Below, in pieces: positions 27,185 through 36,906 of a DNA stretch of 64,000 bases; the first letter of the stretch is position 1; the number at the start of each line of letters is the position of its first letter. Source of the stretch: Spirochaetales bacterium (GTDB lineage Bacteria > Spirochaetota > Spirochaetia > SZUA-6); assembly GCA_027021365.1 (NCBI GenBank), contig JALUUM010000027.1, positions 186,001 through 250,000 on the forward strand. Reading direction: 5' to 3'. Both the position numbers and the translations under genes were made by a program. The notes under the pieces were generated by a model. The model did no database searches. It saw nothing but the letters and a program-made list of their open reading frames with translations, and had not been told where the DNA came from.

Positions 27185-27221
27185 AAGATAATCAAAACAG
27201 CGGTATTTATCAATATTGATT
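27185..27221. promoter_or_regulatory. Divergent promoter region with palindrome between sufC and the DUF59 gene
   Basis: On the minus strand TTGATA (27213-27208), a 17-base spacer and TATCTT (27190-27185) form a plausible promoter for the DUF59 gene. A perfect 12-base palindrome, ATCAATATTGAT (27209-27220), covers that -35. Its right end plus one base (TTGATT, 27216-27221) could be a -35 for suf, though no good -10 follows. The palindrome may be an operator; the binding protein is unknown. Confidence 0.45.
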
Positions 27222-27298
27222 TGTACTTTATTACTTTTTTAATTATCTTTATCCTTGAAAAACAAAACAATCAAATGATATCAAGGAGTTTCAAGGTA

Positions 27299-28066
27299 AT
27301 GCCCGCTATTGACAACAATAATGCACTGATAATAAAGGATCTTCACGTTTCCGTGGAGGGCAGAGAGATATTGAAAGGTGTCGACCTCGAGATACCAAAG
27401 GGAGAGGTTCATGCCCTCATGGGACCTAACGGTGCGGGAAAGAGCACACTGGCCTATGCACTGTTGGGTCGCCCGGGATATGAAGTAACAGGAGGTGAAG
27501 CCATATTTCATGGAAAGAATCTTCTTGAACTTCCCGTGGATGAGAGGGCAAGGGAAGGAGTCTTTCTGGCATTCCAGTATCCTCAGGAGATACCCGGCCT
27601 CAAGGTTTTCCATTTTTTAAGGAGTGCCTACCTTGCCTACAAGGGTCTCAAAGTGGAGGAATTCTCTCCCATGAAGTTCATGAATCTACTTAATGAAAAG
27701 CTTGAACTATTGAAAATGAAGGAAGATTTTATTTCGAGGTACTTGAATGAGGGTTTTTCAGGCGGAGAAAAGAAGAGAATGGAAATACTCCAGATGGCCG
27801 TACTGGAACCGGAGATAGCGATACTGGATGAACCGGATTCCGGTCTCGATATCGATGCTGTTAGGATAGTTGCAAATGGCGTGAATTCACTTCGGGGTCC
27901 GGAGAGGGGCATCCTGGTGATCACCCATTACCAGCGACTCTTAAACTATATCAAACCGGATTTTGTTCACATACTTATGGACGGAAAGATTACAAAATCC
28001 GGTGGTCCCGAGCTGGCAGAGGAACTGGAAGAAACAGGATACGAAGTTGTAGAGGGAATCGGGTAA
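27299..28066 (+). CDS. sufC: Fe-S cluster assembly ATPase SufC
   Basis: ATPase of the SufBC2D scaffold. 255 residues from the ATG at 27299, chosen because AAGGAG lies 10 bases upstream; an ATG at 27275 would add an unusual eight residues. Walker A is GPNGAGKST (42-50), the ABC signature is [12 protein letters not shown], and Walker B is [14 protein letters not shown]. The SufC-specific text [14 protein letters not shown] is present. It opens a five-gene suf operon with small gaps or overlaps, in the order C-B-D-S-U seen in many bacteria that rely on SUF alone. A nitroreductase gene ends the run. Confidence 0.96.
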   Translation: MPAIDNNNALIIKDLHVSVEGREILKGVDLEIPKGEVHALMGPNGAGKSTLAYALLGRPGYEVTGGEAIFHGKNLLELPVDERAREGVFLAFQYPQEIPGLKVFHFLRSAYLAYKGLKVEEFSPMKFMNLLNEKLELLKMKEDFISRYLNEGFSGGEKKRMEILQMAVLEPEIAILDEPDSGLDIDAVRIVANGVNSLRGPERGILVITHYQRLLNYIKPDFVHILMDGKITKSGGPELAEELEETGYEVVEGIG

Positions 28067-28067
28067 G

Positions 28068-29450
28068 ATGAGTGATTCGGATTACAGATACGGGTTTCAT
28101 GACCCGGAGAATTACATTTACAGGGCAAAACAGGGAATATCACATGATATCGTGTCAGAAATATCCTGGCTGAAAGGTGAGCCGGAATGGATGAGTAGGA
28201 TAAGGCACAGGGCACTGGATCATTTTTTCAAGAGAGAAACGCCAACATGGGGCCCCGAACTTGGAAACCTCAACTACGATGAGATTTACTACTACATAAA
28301 GCCAAGCGAGAAGCAGGAGAGAAGCTGGGATAATGTACCGAAGGAGATAAGGAATACCTTCGACAGGCTTGGGATACCGGAGGCTGAAAAGAAGTACCTT
28401 GCAGGTGTAGGGGCTCAGTACGAATCCGAGGTGGTTTATCATTCGTTGAAAGAGGAGTGGACGGAGCAGGGGGTTGTTTTCCTCGACATGGATGGTGGCT
28501 TAAGGGAGTATCCGGAACTTGTCAGAGAGTACTTCGGTTCTGTCGTACCGTACACTGACAATAAATTTGCCGCTCTCAATACGGCAGTGTGGAGTGGTGG
28601 TTCTTTCATATATGTGCCAAAGGGTGTGGAGGTTGCTATTCCGCTTCAGGCATATTTCAGGATAAATGCCAAGAACATGGGGCAGTTCGAGAGGACATTG
28701 ATAATTGCAGACGAGGGAGCAAAGGTTCATTACATCGAGGGTTGCACGGCTCCCATATACTCCACGGATTCCCTTCATGCCGCCGTGGTGGAAATAGTCG
28801 TGAAGAGGGGAGCAAGGGTAACATACTCCACGGTACAGAACTGGTCCAAGAACGTTTACAATCTCGTTACCAAAAGAGCCATGGTTTTCGAAGACGGTTT
28901 GATGGAATGGGTAGATGGAAACCTCGGTTCGGGTGTTTCGATGAAGTACCCGGCAGCTATCCTGAAAGGGAAGGGGGCACGGCTCGAGGTTCTGTCCGTT
29001 GCCATGGCATCGAAGGGTCAGGTACAGGATGTGGGAAGCAAGGTGATTCACATGGCGCCGTATACCAGTTCTACAATCGTGTCCAAGTCGATAAGCAAGG
29101 ATGGCGGGCGCTCCTCATTCAGGGGTCTTGTAAAGGTGATACCGGGTCTAAAAGGGGTAAAGGCAAGTGTGAGGTGTGATGCATTGATAATGGACGAGGA
29201 GTCCCGTTCCGATACGTATCCCTACCTCGACGTGAACAGTGATGATGTCGAAATCGGACATGAAGCTACCGTGACAAAGATAGGAGAAGAGAAATTGTTC
29301 TACCTTATGACTCGCGGAATAGGTGAGATAGATGCGGCGAAGATGATAGTTAACGGCTTTATAGAACCGGTGGTGAGGAGATTACCCATGGAGTTTGCCG
29401 TGGAAATGAACAGGCTGATTGAACTGGAAATGGAAGGAAGTGTCGGATGA
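28068..29450 (+). CDS. sufB: Fe-S cluster assembly scaffold protein SufB
   Basis: 460 residues, normal SufB length. It has [22 protein letters not shown] near the start, [42 protein letters not shown] and a C-terminal [27 protein letters not shown] block carrying the conserved DxxxIGHEA-type residues. The Cys in EGCTAP is the usual conserved Cys. SufB accepts sulfur from SufS/SufU and builds the cluster with SufC and SufD. The ATG is one base after the sufC stop, and its stop overlaps sufD by ATGA. Confidence 0.96.
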   Translation: MSDSDYRYGFHDPENYIYRAKQGISHDIVSEISWLKGEPEWMSRIRHRALDHFFKRETPTWGPELGNLNYDEIYYYIKPSEKQERSWDNVPKEIRNTFDRLGIPEAEKKYLAGVGAQYESEVVYHSLKEEWTEQGVVFLDMDGGLREYPELVREYFGSVVPYTDNKFAALNTAVWSGGSFIYVPKGVEVAIPLQAYFRINAKNMGQFERTLIIADEGAKVHYIEGCTAPIYSTDSLHAAVVEIVVKRGARVTYSTVQNWSKNVYNLVTKRAMVFEDGLMEWVDGNLGSGVSMKYPAAILKGKGARLEVLSVAMASKGQVQDVGSKVIHMAPYTSSTIVSKSISKDGGRSSFRGLVKVIPGLKGVKASVRCDALIMDEESRSDTYPYLDVNSDDVEIGHEATVTKIGEEKLFYLMTRGIGEIDAAKMIVNGFIEPVVRRLPMEFAVEMNRLIELEMEGSVG

Positions 29451-30688
29451 TGACAGAAAGAGAACTGCTTAGAGGAATGGTTGGCAAGGAGGCTTCCCCT
29501 TTGAGGAAGAGGGCACTGGAACTGGCAGAGGCCCTATCTTTTCCTGCTCCCGGGGATGAAAACTGGAAGCATACCGATATAAGAGGATACTTGAGCAGTG
29601 AAAGAATCGAAAACAAGCTTAATGAGATATTCGGAGACAATGGAACCGGAAAATTTGAAAGGAAAGGAAAGGGTGGCAAGAATCAACTAAGAATAGAAGT
29701 AGAAAAGGGCCACTGTGAGATATCTGAGATAGATTCACTTGATCTTACAGCCGCCATCCGTTGGGTAACGGAGTTTCCCGGAATGACTCGGTACTATCAC
29801 GATGCCCTTCTGAGGGCTCTGTACGGAAGGGGATTCTACCTGAAGGCCAGAGGCGCTGAAGGTGAAAGGGTGGAAGTTTCGATTATCAATGACCTTTCTC
29901 GACCTGGCAATCTGGATTTCTTCTGGTTGATAGTAGAGGTGGAGAGGGATACCGGGCTCTTGGTAAAAGAATACGGAGACGTGGGAGGAATCCTGTTGGG
30001 GGAGCGTGATTTCAGGTTGAAAGAGGGTGCATCCCTGGAATTAACCTCTATGGATTCCGTTTCTGTAGGCAGCTTTTTCAGGAAGAGGGATGTCATAGTT
30101 GCAGAAGAGGCTTCTGCCGTTAAAGGAAATCTGGCTGTCGTGGGAAGCGGAGATTTCAGGGGTGAAGTAGAGTTTTTCGCCCGGGGAAACAATGCAGAGG
30201 GTGATTTTGAAATTGCATACCTTGTACCTTCCGGTTCGAAGAAGGATTTCGTTACCCTGCAGCATCACCTGGAGCCCAACTCGAGAAGTAACCTGCTTGT
30301 AAGCGGGGTTGTTGGTGGAGATGGCAGGGCAGATTTTACCGGGACTATAAGGGTGGAGAGGGAAGCTCAGAAAACAGATGCCTACCAGAAGTCACGTAGC
30401 CTGCTCCTGTCGGACAGGGCGCACTCCGGCTCTGTTCCCAGGCTGGAGATCCTTGCAAATGATGTTCGCTGTACCCACGGAGCAAGCCTTGGCAGAATAG
30501 GCGAGGATATTCTCTTCTACCTTATGAGCAGAGGTATCGGGAGAAAAGAGGCAGAGCACCTTGCCTCTGTTGCCTTTTTCGGTGGTTTTTTCGAGAGGAT
30601 TCCCTCTGATATGAAAAATGAAATAGAAGAATCATTTTCGAATAGTCTCAAAGCCCTGATAGAGAGAGAAAGGGGGAAACCGGCGTGA
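29447..30688 (+). CDS. sufD: Fe-S cluster assembly protein SufD
   Basis: 413 residues. The N-terminal helical part includes [14 protein letters not shown], and the beta-helix core has the SufB/D signature [54 protein letters not shown], ending in [24 protein letters not shown]. It pairs with SufB in the scaffold. It starts in a 4-base overlap with sufB and ends in a 4-base overlap with sufS. The sequence is much less conserved than SufB in its first 150 residues, as is normal for the family. Confidence 0.93.
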   Translation: MMTERELLRGMVGKEASPLRKRALELAEALSFPAPGDENWKHTDIRGYLSSERIENKLNEIFGDNGTGKFERKGKGGKNQLRIEVEKGHCEISEIDSLDLTAAIRWVTEFPGMTRYYHDALLRALYGRGFYLKARGAEGERVEVSIINDLSRPGNLDFFWLIVEVERDTGLLVKEYGDVGGILLGERDFRLKEGASLELTSMDSVSVGSFFRKRDVIVAEEASAVKGNLAVVGSGDFRGEVEFFARGNNAEGDFEIAYLVPSGSKKDFVTLQHHLEPNSRSNLLVSGVVGGDGRADFTGTIRVEREAQKTDAYQKSRSLLLSDRAHSGSVPRLEILANDVRCTHGASLGRIGEDILFYLMSRGIGRKEAEHLASVAFFGGFFERIPSDMKNEIEESFSNSLKALIERERGKPA

Positions 30689-31929
30689 ATCCTGCGAATG
30701 ATATTTCTTCGGAGAGTATACTGAAAGATTTTCCTACCCTAAAGAGGCGATTTGATGGCAAGAGACTCGTTTATCTGGACTCCGCTGCAACTTCATTGAA
30801 ACCCGAGTCGGTAATCGAGGCAGTTGCGGATTTCTACAGGAACCATAATGCAAATATCCACAGGGGCGTCTACAGATTGTCACAGGAAGCTACGGCGCTG
30901 TACGAAGAGACGAGGAAAAAGCTTAAAAGATTTTTCAACGTTCCCGAGGACGGGGAAATCGTCTATACCAAGGGAACCACGGAGGCCATAAATCTGGTGG
31001 TAATTTCCTGGGCAAGAAAATTCCTAAAGAGGGGAGATACGATTCTTCTCTCGCAGCTCGAGCATCACTCGAATATGGTTCCATGGCAACTTGTTGCAAG
31101 GGAGAGAGATGCAAGAATCCTCTACATCCCGATAGACGACAGGGGAAATCTGGACATGGATTTCTTTTTGAATGCCATCAAGGGAGGAGTTAGGCTCGTT
31201 TCTGTGAATCACATTTCCAATGTTCTTGGTACGATGAATCCGGTTGAGGAAATAGCTAAAGTTGCCCATGAAAACGGGGCTCTTGTCTTGATCGATGGTG
31301 CCCAGAGTGCCCCGCATATTCCCGTGGACCTTAGAGCGATCGGTGCCGATTTCTATGCGGTATCGGGACACAAGATGCTGGGGCCAACGGGAACAGGCTT
31401 TCTCTATGCAAAAAAGAGCCTCTTGAAGGAGATGGACCCCTATCAGGCGGGAGGAGATATGATAAGGGAGGTTACCCTGGAAGGTGCTACCTGGAATGAG
31501 ATTCCCTATAAATTCGAGGCTGGAACTCAGAATATTGCAGGCATTGTCGGACTCGGTGCAGCGGTCGATTACCTTGAAACAATCGGAATGGAAAGAATCA
31601 GGGAGCATGGGGAGAGGCTTGCACTCGAGACGAGGAGACGCATCTCCGAGATAGAGGGAGTAAGGCTGTTTGGTTCGGATGATAGTTCGCCGGGAGGGGT
31701 GGTTTCCTTTAATGTGGGGGACATACATGCACATGATGTGGGTACCATCCTCGATTCATATGGTGTTGCAATCAGAACGGGCCATCACTGTGCACAACCG
31801 CTAATGGAAAGACTGGGAGTTCCTGCCACTGCAAGGGCCAGTTTTCATATCTACAACATTGAAAGTGATATTGAAAGCCTGTACAATGGACTTAAGAAGG
31901 TTACGGAGGTCTTTGGAAAATGGAGTTGA
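30685..31929 (+). CDS. sufS: Cysteine desulfurase SufS
   Basis: PLP enzyme that takes sulfur from cysteine for Fe-S assembly. 414 residues. The GTG start overlaps the sufD stop (GTGA). Motifs: VYLDSAATSLKP, NIHRGVYRLSQEAT, the PLP Lys230 in SGHKMLGPTG, and the active-site Cys369 in RTGHHCAQPLM on the group-II loop. HHSNMVPWQ and LIDGAQSAPH are also typical. The final 10 bases overlap sufU, the sulfur-acceptor partner used with SufS in systems lacking SufE. Confidence 0.96.
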   Translation: MNPANDISSESILKDFPTLKRRFDGKRLVYLDSAATSLKPESVIEAVADFYRNHNANIHRGVYRLSQEATALYEETRKKLKRFFNVPEDGEIVYTKGTTEAINLVVISWARKFLKRGDTILLSQLEHHSNMVPWQLVARERDARILYIPIDDRGNLDMDFFLNAIKGGVRLVSVNHISNVLGTMNPVEEIAKVAHENGALVLIDGAQSAPHIPVDLRAIGADFYAVSGHKMLGPTGTGFLYAKKSLLKEMDPYQAGGDMIREVTLEGATWNEIPYKFEAGTQNIAGIVGLGAAVDYLETIGMERIREHGERLALETRRRISEIEGVRLFGSDDSSPGGVVSFNVGDIHAHDVGTILDSYGVAIRTGHHCAQPLMERLGVPATARASFHIYNIESDIESLYNGLKKVTEVFGKWS

Positions 31930-32348
31930 GCGACCTTTACAGGGAAGTGATCCTTACGCATGCTACACATCCTCATAACTATGGTGCGCTGGATCATGCA
32001 GACAGGAAATCACACGGTGCAAATCCCATTTGCGGAGATGCCTTTGATATAGAGATCAGGCTGGATGGCGACAGAATAAGCGATATAAGGTTTCATGGCA
32101 TGGGCTGTTCCATATCCAAGGCGTCAGCCTCGATGATGACGGAAATGGCAAAGGGAAAGACTGTCAAGGAGTTCGAAGAGCTTCTCGACAAGATAGAGAA
32201 ACTTGTAAGGGGAGAACTTCCCCCGAATGAGAGGGCTTCTCTCGGTGATCTTGCCGCTTTGGCCGGAGTTGCCTCTTTTCCCACCAGAGTGAAGTGTGCG
32301 ATTCTTCCATGGAAAACACTTGAAAGTGCCATAGAATCAGATGAGTAA
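31920..32348 (+). CDS. sufU: SufU-type sulfur transfer protein
   Basis: 142 residues of the IscU/SufU fold. Zinc or cluster ligands are visible: Cys38 and Asp40 in NPICGDAFD, Cys63 in GMGCSISKAS and Cys126 in RVKCAILPW. The insert between the second and third ligands (LVRGELPPNERASLGDLAALAGVASFP) is the SufU-specific region that separates it from IscU. It accepts persulfide from SufS. The ATG lies inside the end of sufS, and the stop overlaps the nitroreductase gene by 8 bases. Confidence 0.94.
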   Translation: MELSDLYREVILTHATHPHNYGALDHADRKSHGANPICGDAFDIEIRLDGDRISDIRFHGMGCSISKASASMMTEMAKGKTVKEFEELLDKIEKLVRGELPPNERASLGDLAALAGVASFPTRVKCAILPWKTLESAIESDE

Positions 32349-32985
32349 ACTGTCAGCGGGAGATACGGGTGATTCTCTCTTTGATTCCCCCTTCATGAAA
32401 CTGGTTAGCACCCGTTTCAGTGTACGCAGATATGATCCTGAAAGAGATATTGGCGACAGTGATATTCTTTCGATTCTGGAAGCCGCACGACTTGCCCCTT
32501 CTGCATCCAACAGGCAACCATGGCGTTACATAGTTGTGCGTGAGCGAGAATTAAGAGACAGGATATGCAGCTTTGGCCTCGGCGGTGTCGTTCCCAACAG
32601 GTTTGCAAGGGAGGCTCCCGTTATCATCGTCCTCTGTATTGATATCAGCATGAATTATGTGAGAGCCGGGGAGTTCATAAAAGGGATACCCTATGCATTT
32701 ATCGATGCCGGAATAAGCGGAGAGCACCTCATTCTCAGAGCATGGGAACTTGGTATAGGGAGTTGCTGGATAGGATGGTTCAATGAAAAGGAGATAAAGA
32801 AGATACTTTCAATTCCAGCAAACCTGAAAGTAGCCTCCTTGATTACCCTCGGTTACCCGTTGAAGGATTTGCGAACATCGAAAGTGAGAATTCCGGGAAA
32901 GAAGAGGAAACCTCTGGAATCAATTGCCTTCAAGGACAGATACGGAAACCCGTTTGGGTTGGGGAACGAGGAAGGAAGAGACTGA
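32341..32985 (+). CDS. Nitroreductase family protein
   Basis: 214 residues, FMN-dependent nitroreductase fold. FSVRRYDPERDI and ARLAPSASNRQPWRYIVVRE are the N-terminal FMN-binding motifs; ISGEHLILRAWELGIGSCWIGWF and LITLGYPLKD are the C-terminal ones. Substrate is not predictable. It overlaps sufU by 8 bases, so it should be cotranscribed with the suf genes, which suggests a redox or iron-related task. Its last 66 bases overlap the convergent secreted-protein gene in antisense. Confidence 0.88.
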   Translation: MSKLSAGDTGDSLFDSPFMKLVSTRFSVRRYDPERDIGDSDILSILEAARLAPSASNRQPWRYIVVRERELRDRICSFGLGGVVPNRFAREAPVIIVLCIDISMNYVRAGEFIKGIPYAFIDAGISGEHLILRAWELGIGSCWIGWFNEKEIKKILSIPANLKVASLITLGYPLKDLRTSKVRIPGKKRKPLESIAFKDRYGNPFGLGNEEGRD

Positions 32986-33666
32986 AAAACCCTCATAATC
33001 TGTTCTAAGGTCGGTGTTCAGAGGATCCAGCAGCTTATCACCGTTTACAATATAGTAATAGTAATGTCTTCCCGGAAGAACCCTTATCGTAACCTGGTAC
33101 AGGCCGGGTTCGGTTTCTCGCATTCTTGTCAGGAATGGGTCCCACATATTGAAGTCTCCTGTAAGTGTTACTATCTTTCCAGGGTTTGTCTTCAATTTGA
33201 ATGTCACCGTGCCGTCATCTCTTACTGTCGGATTACCTGTAAATCGCTGAAAGGCTCTCTTCAATTCCACTACCGAGAATTCAGTTCCGTATCTGTCCTG
33301 TTCTCTGGTTTTATTAGTGGGGTCCGGCATCCATACTCCGTCCGCTACTATTCTGTACTTTATTTTTTTGATTCCATCCGGTAGCGGATACACCAGTACG
33401 AATACCCCATTTCTGTTTCTCTGGTATAGGTGGAGTATCCTGTAATCTTCATGTTCAAACCTCGCTCCCACGTATCTTACGGGTTCAGGAGACTTGTACG
33501 TAAATATTACGGAATCTATCAGTATTTCAGGTGGTCTTGCTTCTTTAATCGACTGAACGGTGAGGTCTGTAAGCAGGCTGTTCAAGGGCCAGAGCATAGT
33601 GGGGGTGATAGTGACAGTAGAGATTATGAGTATACTTAATATGAATCTTTTTCTTTGTGCAATCAT
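32920..33666 (-). CDS. Exported protein with two carbohydrate-binding (CBM48-like) E-set domains
   Basis: 248 residues. A hydrophobic stretch at 8-28 after a basic start (MIAQRKRF) should be a signal sequence or anchor. Two immunoglobulin-like E-set domains follow. The second (about 150-235) has the glycogen-binding text VTLTGDFNMWDP, GLYQVTIRVLPGRHYYYYIVNG and DPLNTD, like AMPK/CBM48 modules. The first (about 55-135) shows YPLPDGIKKIKYRIVADGVWMPDPTN with the same DP ending. No catalytic domain is present. It may bind an envelope or storage polysaccharide, but this is inferred. Its 3' end overlaps the nitroreductase gene. Confidence 0.75.
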   Translation of the reverse strand: MIAQRKRFILSILIISTVTITPTMLWPLNSLLTDLTVQSIKEARPPEILIDSVIFTYKSPEPVRYVGARFEHEDYRILHLYQRNRNGVFVLVYPLPDGIKKIKYRIVADGVWMPDPTNKTREQDRYGTEFSVVELKRAFQRFTGNPTVRDDGTVTFKLKTNPGKIVTLTGDFNMWDPFLTRMRETEPGLYQVTIRVLPGRHYYYYIVNGDKLLDPLNTDLRTDYEGFSVSSFLVPQPKRVSVSVLEGN

Positions 33667-33767
33667 GGATACGTTTCAGTTAAAAAAATCGGTATTCACG
33701 TATTGTAACTTAAAGGTATTCTTATCCTGACCTTGCTCTATACCGAAACTTGTGATAGGAAGAAAGT

Positions 33768-36700
33768 ATGCCAAAGGTAGAAGACATCGAAAGGTTCAAG
33801 TTAACGCTGAATTCTCTTGGCAATGAGCCTGAAATACTTAAAGAGCGCGGTGAAGAGATAGAAGAACCTACCATAGGGGCCGAAGAACTCCTCGCAGACT
33901 TGAGTGAGTTGCTAGAGGGAACAGAAGGGGAGAAGCCTGAAGAGGCAGAGGGCTTGGGAACGGAGGCAGGCCGGGGTGAAGTGGAAGGAGAAAGAGAACC
34001 CGAGGCAGGTGAAGGAGAAGCTCCGGCAGAAAGCGAGGAAGAGACTCTTGCCGGTGAGGAAGCTGGCCCTTCAGAAGAGAGCATTCTTGAATCGGAACTC
34101 CCCGAGCTCGACCTCGAATCACTATTTGGCGAAGAAGCTCCTGAAGTCGAAGCTACTCCCGGTGGTGAAGCCCCTGCAGCGGAAGCCGGAACAGAAGGAG
34201 AGGCTGGATTGCCGGAAGCGGAAGAGACGGCAGAAGAAGCAGCAGCAGAGGAAAGGGCTGAGGAGGAATTCGAAATTCCGGTTTTTCCGGAAGAGGAGGC
34301 TGAGGAAGGAGGGGTTGAAGGAAAGGCTGAGGAAGAAACGGAAGGACCTCCTTTGGAGGAAGTTACTTTAGAAGAGGCTCCTTCGGAAGAGGCTCTTTCG
34401 GAAGAAGGTGAAATAACACCGGGCGAACCGGAGGGTTTTGAAGCACTTGAAGGACTGGAATTCGAGGAAGAACCGGAAATCCCTGAAGAAGGAGAGATGG
34501 AGACACGGGAAGCGCCGAAATCAGAGGAAGAGCATCCGGAGGAAAAAGCTGCATTTCCGGAAGCGCCTGAAGAGTCCGAAGAGATAGAAAGCATAGACCA
34601 GATAGAGATACCGGAGGATTTCTCATTCGAGGAACCCACTTTCAGTGAAGAGGAAGTGGAAGGTGTAACAGAAGAAACCACTGAGGCAGGCTTTGAAGGG
34701 TTGTCTGAAGAAACGGCCTTTGCAGGATTCGAGGAAGAAGGAAAACCTACACCTGAGGAAGCACCTCCTGCTGAGGAAGAAAAAGTGGGTGGAGAGGAAG
34801 GCGAGGAGGTTCCCTTTGAAGGGGAGGAAGAATTTGTTCTGGATGAATTTGCACTTCCCGAGTTCGGTGAATTCGAAGAGGAGAAAAAAGAGGAGAAGGC
34901 AGAAGAAGCCTTTGTTCCCTTAGAAGAAGTTGCCCCGGAAGAGGCGGTAACACCGGAAGAGATAGAACTTACCGATGAACAGTTTGAAATCCTTAAGAAG
35001 ACCCTAACGATACTTCCTATCAATCTTAAGATAAGAATAGAGGAGCTCATAGCAAATGAGGAGATAAAAGGGGCCAAGCTCAAGGGGTTGTTGGATTTGC
35101 TTACCGGAGGGGCTTCTCCCCATGAGATAGCAGCATATGTTTCAAAGGTAACCGGAAAACGGATAAGGATACCGAAAGCTTACGAGAAAAGAGCAGGAAT
35201 TGCCTTCGAGAGAGAAAAACGAACATTCGCCTATGCCTTGAGGGAAAATATTCTGCCCGTGGCAACGAGTGTATTTCTGACTCTCATCGTCCTTGGGCTC
35301 TTTTCTTTTCTCACTTACAGATTCATCTACAGCCCCCTCCATGCGATAAATCTCTACAAGCAGGGCTACAACAGACTCGAGGCGAACAGGTATGAGAGTG
35401 CAAACAGCTATTTCGAGAAGGCAAAGAAGATTTGGGATATGAAACCATGGTACTATAAATATGCAGATGGTTTTACTGAAAAACGGCAGTTTCTCCTGGC
35501 CGAAAAAAAGTATGACGAACTTCTCGAGTCTTTTCCGGGTGACAGAAAGGGGATACTCGATTATGCAAGGCTCGAATCCCGTTACATGGCAAATTATGAG
35601 AAGGCAGATAGACTCCTGAAGGTCCTCCTCGACAGGGATATGTATGATTACGATGCTCTTCTGGCTCAGGGTGACAACTATCTGGAATGGGCACGAGAGG
35701 ACCCGTCGAAGTACGAAAAAGCCCGTTTTTCGTATGCAACGATCCTGGACAGGTACGGGGAGAAGAGAGAGGTACTCTTCAGGATGTTGAAATATTTCAT
35801 CAGAACCAATCAATATGGAGAATCTGAGAAGCTCTTTCTTGCACTGGAGGAGGATAAGAATGCAAAGGTTGATGCCAAGGTATATGCCGAGCTTGCCGGT
35901 TACTTTATAGACAAGAACAAGCTAGAGCATGTATCGGATATTCTTTCCAGGGCAATGAAATCCAACCTTACACTTCCCGATGTACACTATCAACTGTCCA
36001 GATATTATGGGAAGATAAAAGAAATTGGGGAAGAGAAAAAGGCTTTGAACTATACGATAAAACTGCTAGAAGGGAAAGAATCGCTATCACCTGAGTATCT
36101 GAAAATGCTTATTGCATCGTATGACAGGTTGGGAGAATTGTACTACAATGAAAAAGAGGTTATAACGGCAGAGAGAAATTTCAGGAATGCTCTTAAAATA
36201 CTCGAGAGGGCCGTATCGAGGAAAATACTGAAACCGCAGAAGCTCTTTGGCAATGTGTATGAGCATCTTGGTAACATCTCGTATTATATAGATAACGACC
36301 TCGATACAGCCCTCTCGATGTTCTCCAAGGCAAGACAAAATGGCCTTAACAGCATAGAGCTGAACTACAAGGTTGGCTACATACGTTACATGAAAGGAGA
36401 TTACAGGAATTCTCTCCTGGAGTTTGCAAAGGTCGTCACAGAATTCCCAAATAACTGGAACTCCATGTATGCAATGGCCAATACATTGTATTTTCGGGAG
36501 GATTATTCTGCTTCCCAGGGGTACTATCTCCAGCTACTTGAACAGCTGGAGGCAAGGCGTGAATCGATAAGATACATCAATATCGAGAGCAACCCCAAAC
36601 ACAGGAATCTCATAGAGTATCTCGTTAGAGTGTACAATAACATAGGTGTTACGATTTACAAGCTGTCACAGAGGACCGGAGATAGAAAAAAGTTTTCACA

Positions 36701-36890
36701 GGCTTTGGTAGACCTCACCAGAGCTTCTGAATTCTATGATGTACTTACCAGAAATCCCGTTACAATGAGGAGGACCCTTACCAAGAACCTCGCCCACCTA
36801 AACATGAACGGGATACTTCATCCCCAGACTGGTTTCGAGCCACAGATCTACCGCAGAATCCAGAAGGACATGAAAGCAATTTCTTTTTGA
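33768..36890 (+). CDS. Very acidic membrane-anchored TPR protein, FlcA-like (flagellar collar candidate)
   Basis: 1040 residues. Residues 20-400 are extremely rich in Glu, Pro, Ala and Gly and probably disordered. A more ordered segment (405-490) leads to one membrane helix near 497-520 (VATSVFLTLIVLGLFSFLTY). The remaining 500 residues are tandem TPR-like helical repeats, for example SYFEKAKKIW, AERNFRNALKILERA and ALSMFSKARQNG. The topology puts the acidic part in the cytoplasm and the TPRs in the periplasm. This layout resembles Borrelia FlcA (BB0326), which builds the spirochaete flagellar collar. Homology was not tested. AGGAAG precedes the ATG. No flagellar genes are adjacent. Confidence 0.7.
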   Translation: MPKVEDIERFKLTLNSLGNEPEILKERGEEIEEPTIGAEELLADLSELLEGTEGEKPEEAEGLGTEAGRGEVEGEREPEAGEGEAPAESEEETLAGEEAGPSEESILESELPELDLESLFGEEAPEVEATPGGEAPAAEAGTEGEAGLPEAEETAEEAAAEERAEEEFEIPVFPEEEAEEGGVEGKAEEETEGPPLEEVTLEEAPSEEALSEEGEITPGEPEGFEALEGLEFEEEPEIPEEGEMETREAPKSEEEHPEEKAAFPEAPEESEEIESIDQIEIPEDFSFEEPTFSEEEVEGVTEETTEAGFEGLSEETAFAGFEEEGKPTPEEAPPAEEEKVGGEEGEEVPFEGEEEFVLDEFALPEFGEFEEEKKEEKAEEAFVPLEEVAPEEAVTPEEIELTDEQFEILKKTLTILPINLKIRIEELIANEEIKGAKLKGLLDLLTGGASPHEIAAYVSKVTGKRIRIPKAYEKRAGIAFEREKRTFAYALRENILPVATSVFLTLIVLGLFSFLTYRFIYSPLHAINLYKQGYNRLEANRYESANSYFEKAKKIWDMKPWYYKYADGFTEKRQFLLAEKKYDELLESFPGDRKGILDYARLESRYMANYEKADRLLKVLLDRDMYDYDALLAQGDNYLEWAREDPSKYEKARFSYATILDRYGEKREVLFRMLKYFIRTNQYGESEKLFLALEEDKNAKVDAKVYAELAGYFIDKNKLEHVSDILSRAMKSNLTLPDVHYQLSRYYGKIKEIGEEKKALNYTIKLLEGKESLSPEYLKMLIASYDRLGELYYNEKEVITAERNFRNALKILERAVSRKILKPQKLFGNVYEHLGNISYYIDNDLDTALSMFSKARQNGLNSIELNYKVGYIRYMKGDYRNSLLEFAKVVTEFPNNWNSMYAMANTLYFREDYSASQGYYLQLLEQLEARRESIRYINIESNPKHRNLIEYLVRVYNNIGVTIYKLSQRTGDRKKFSQALVDLTRASEFYDVLTRNPVTMRRTLTKNLAHLNMNGILHPQTGFEPQIYRRIQKDMKAISF

Positions 36891-36906
36891 TCGAATATAC
36901 GAGAGG

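Noticed and set aside
33722..35083. Long minus-strand Ser-rich open frame opposite the acidic TPR gene
   Set aside because: It is the reverse complement of Glu-rich codons (GAA/GAG gives TTC/CTC and shifted Ser codons) and has no start signal; a shadow of the real gene.
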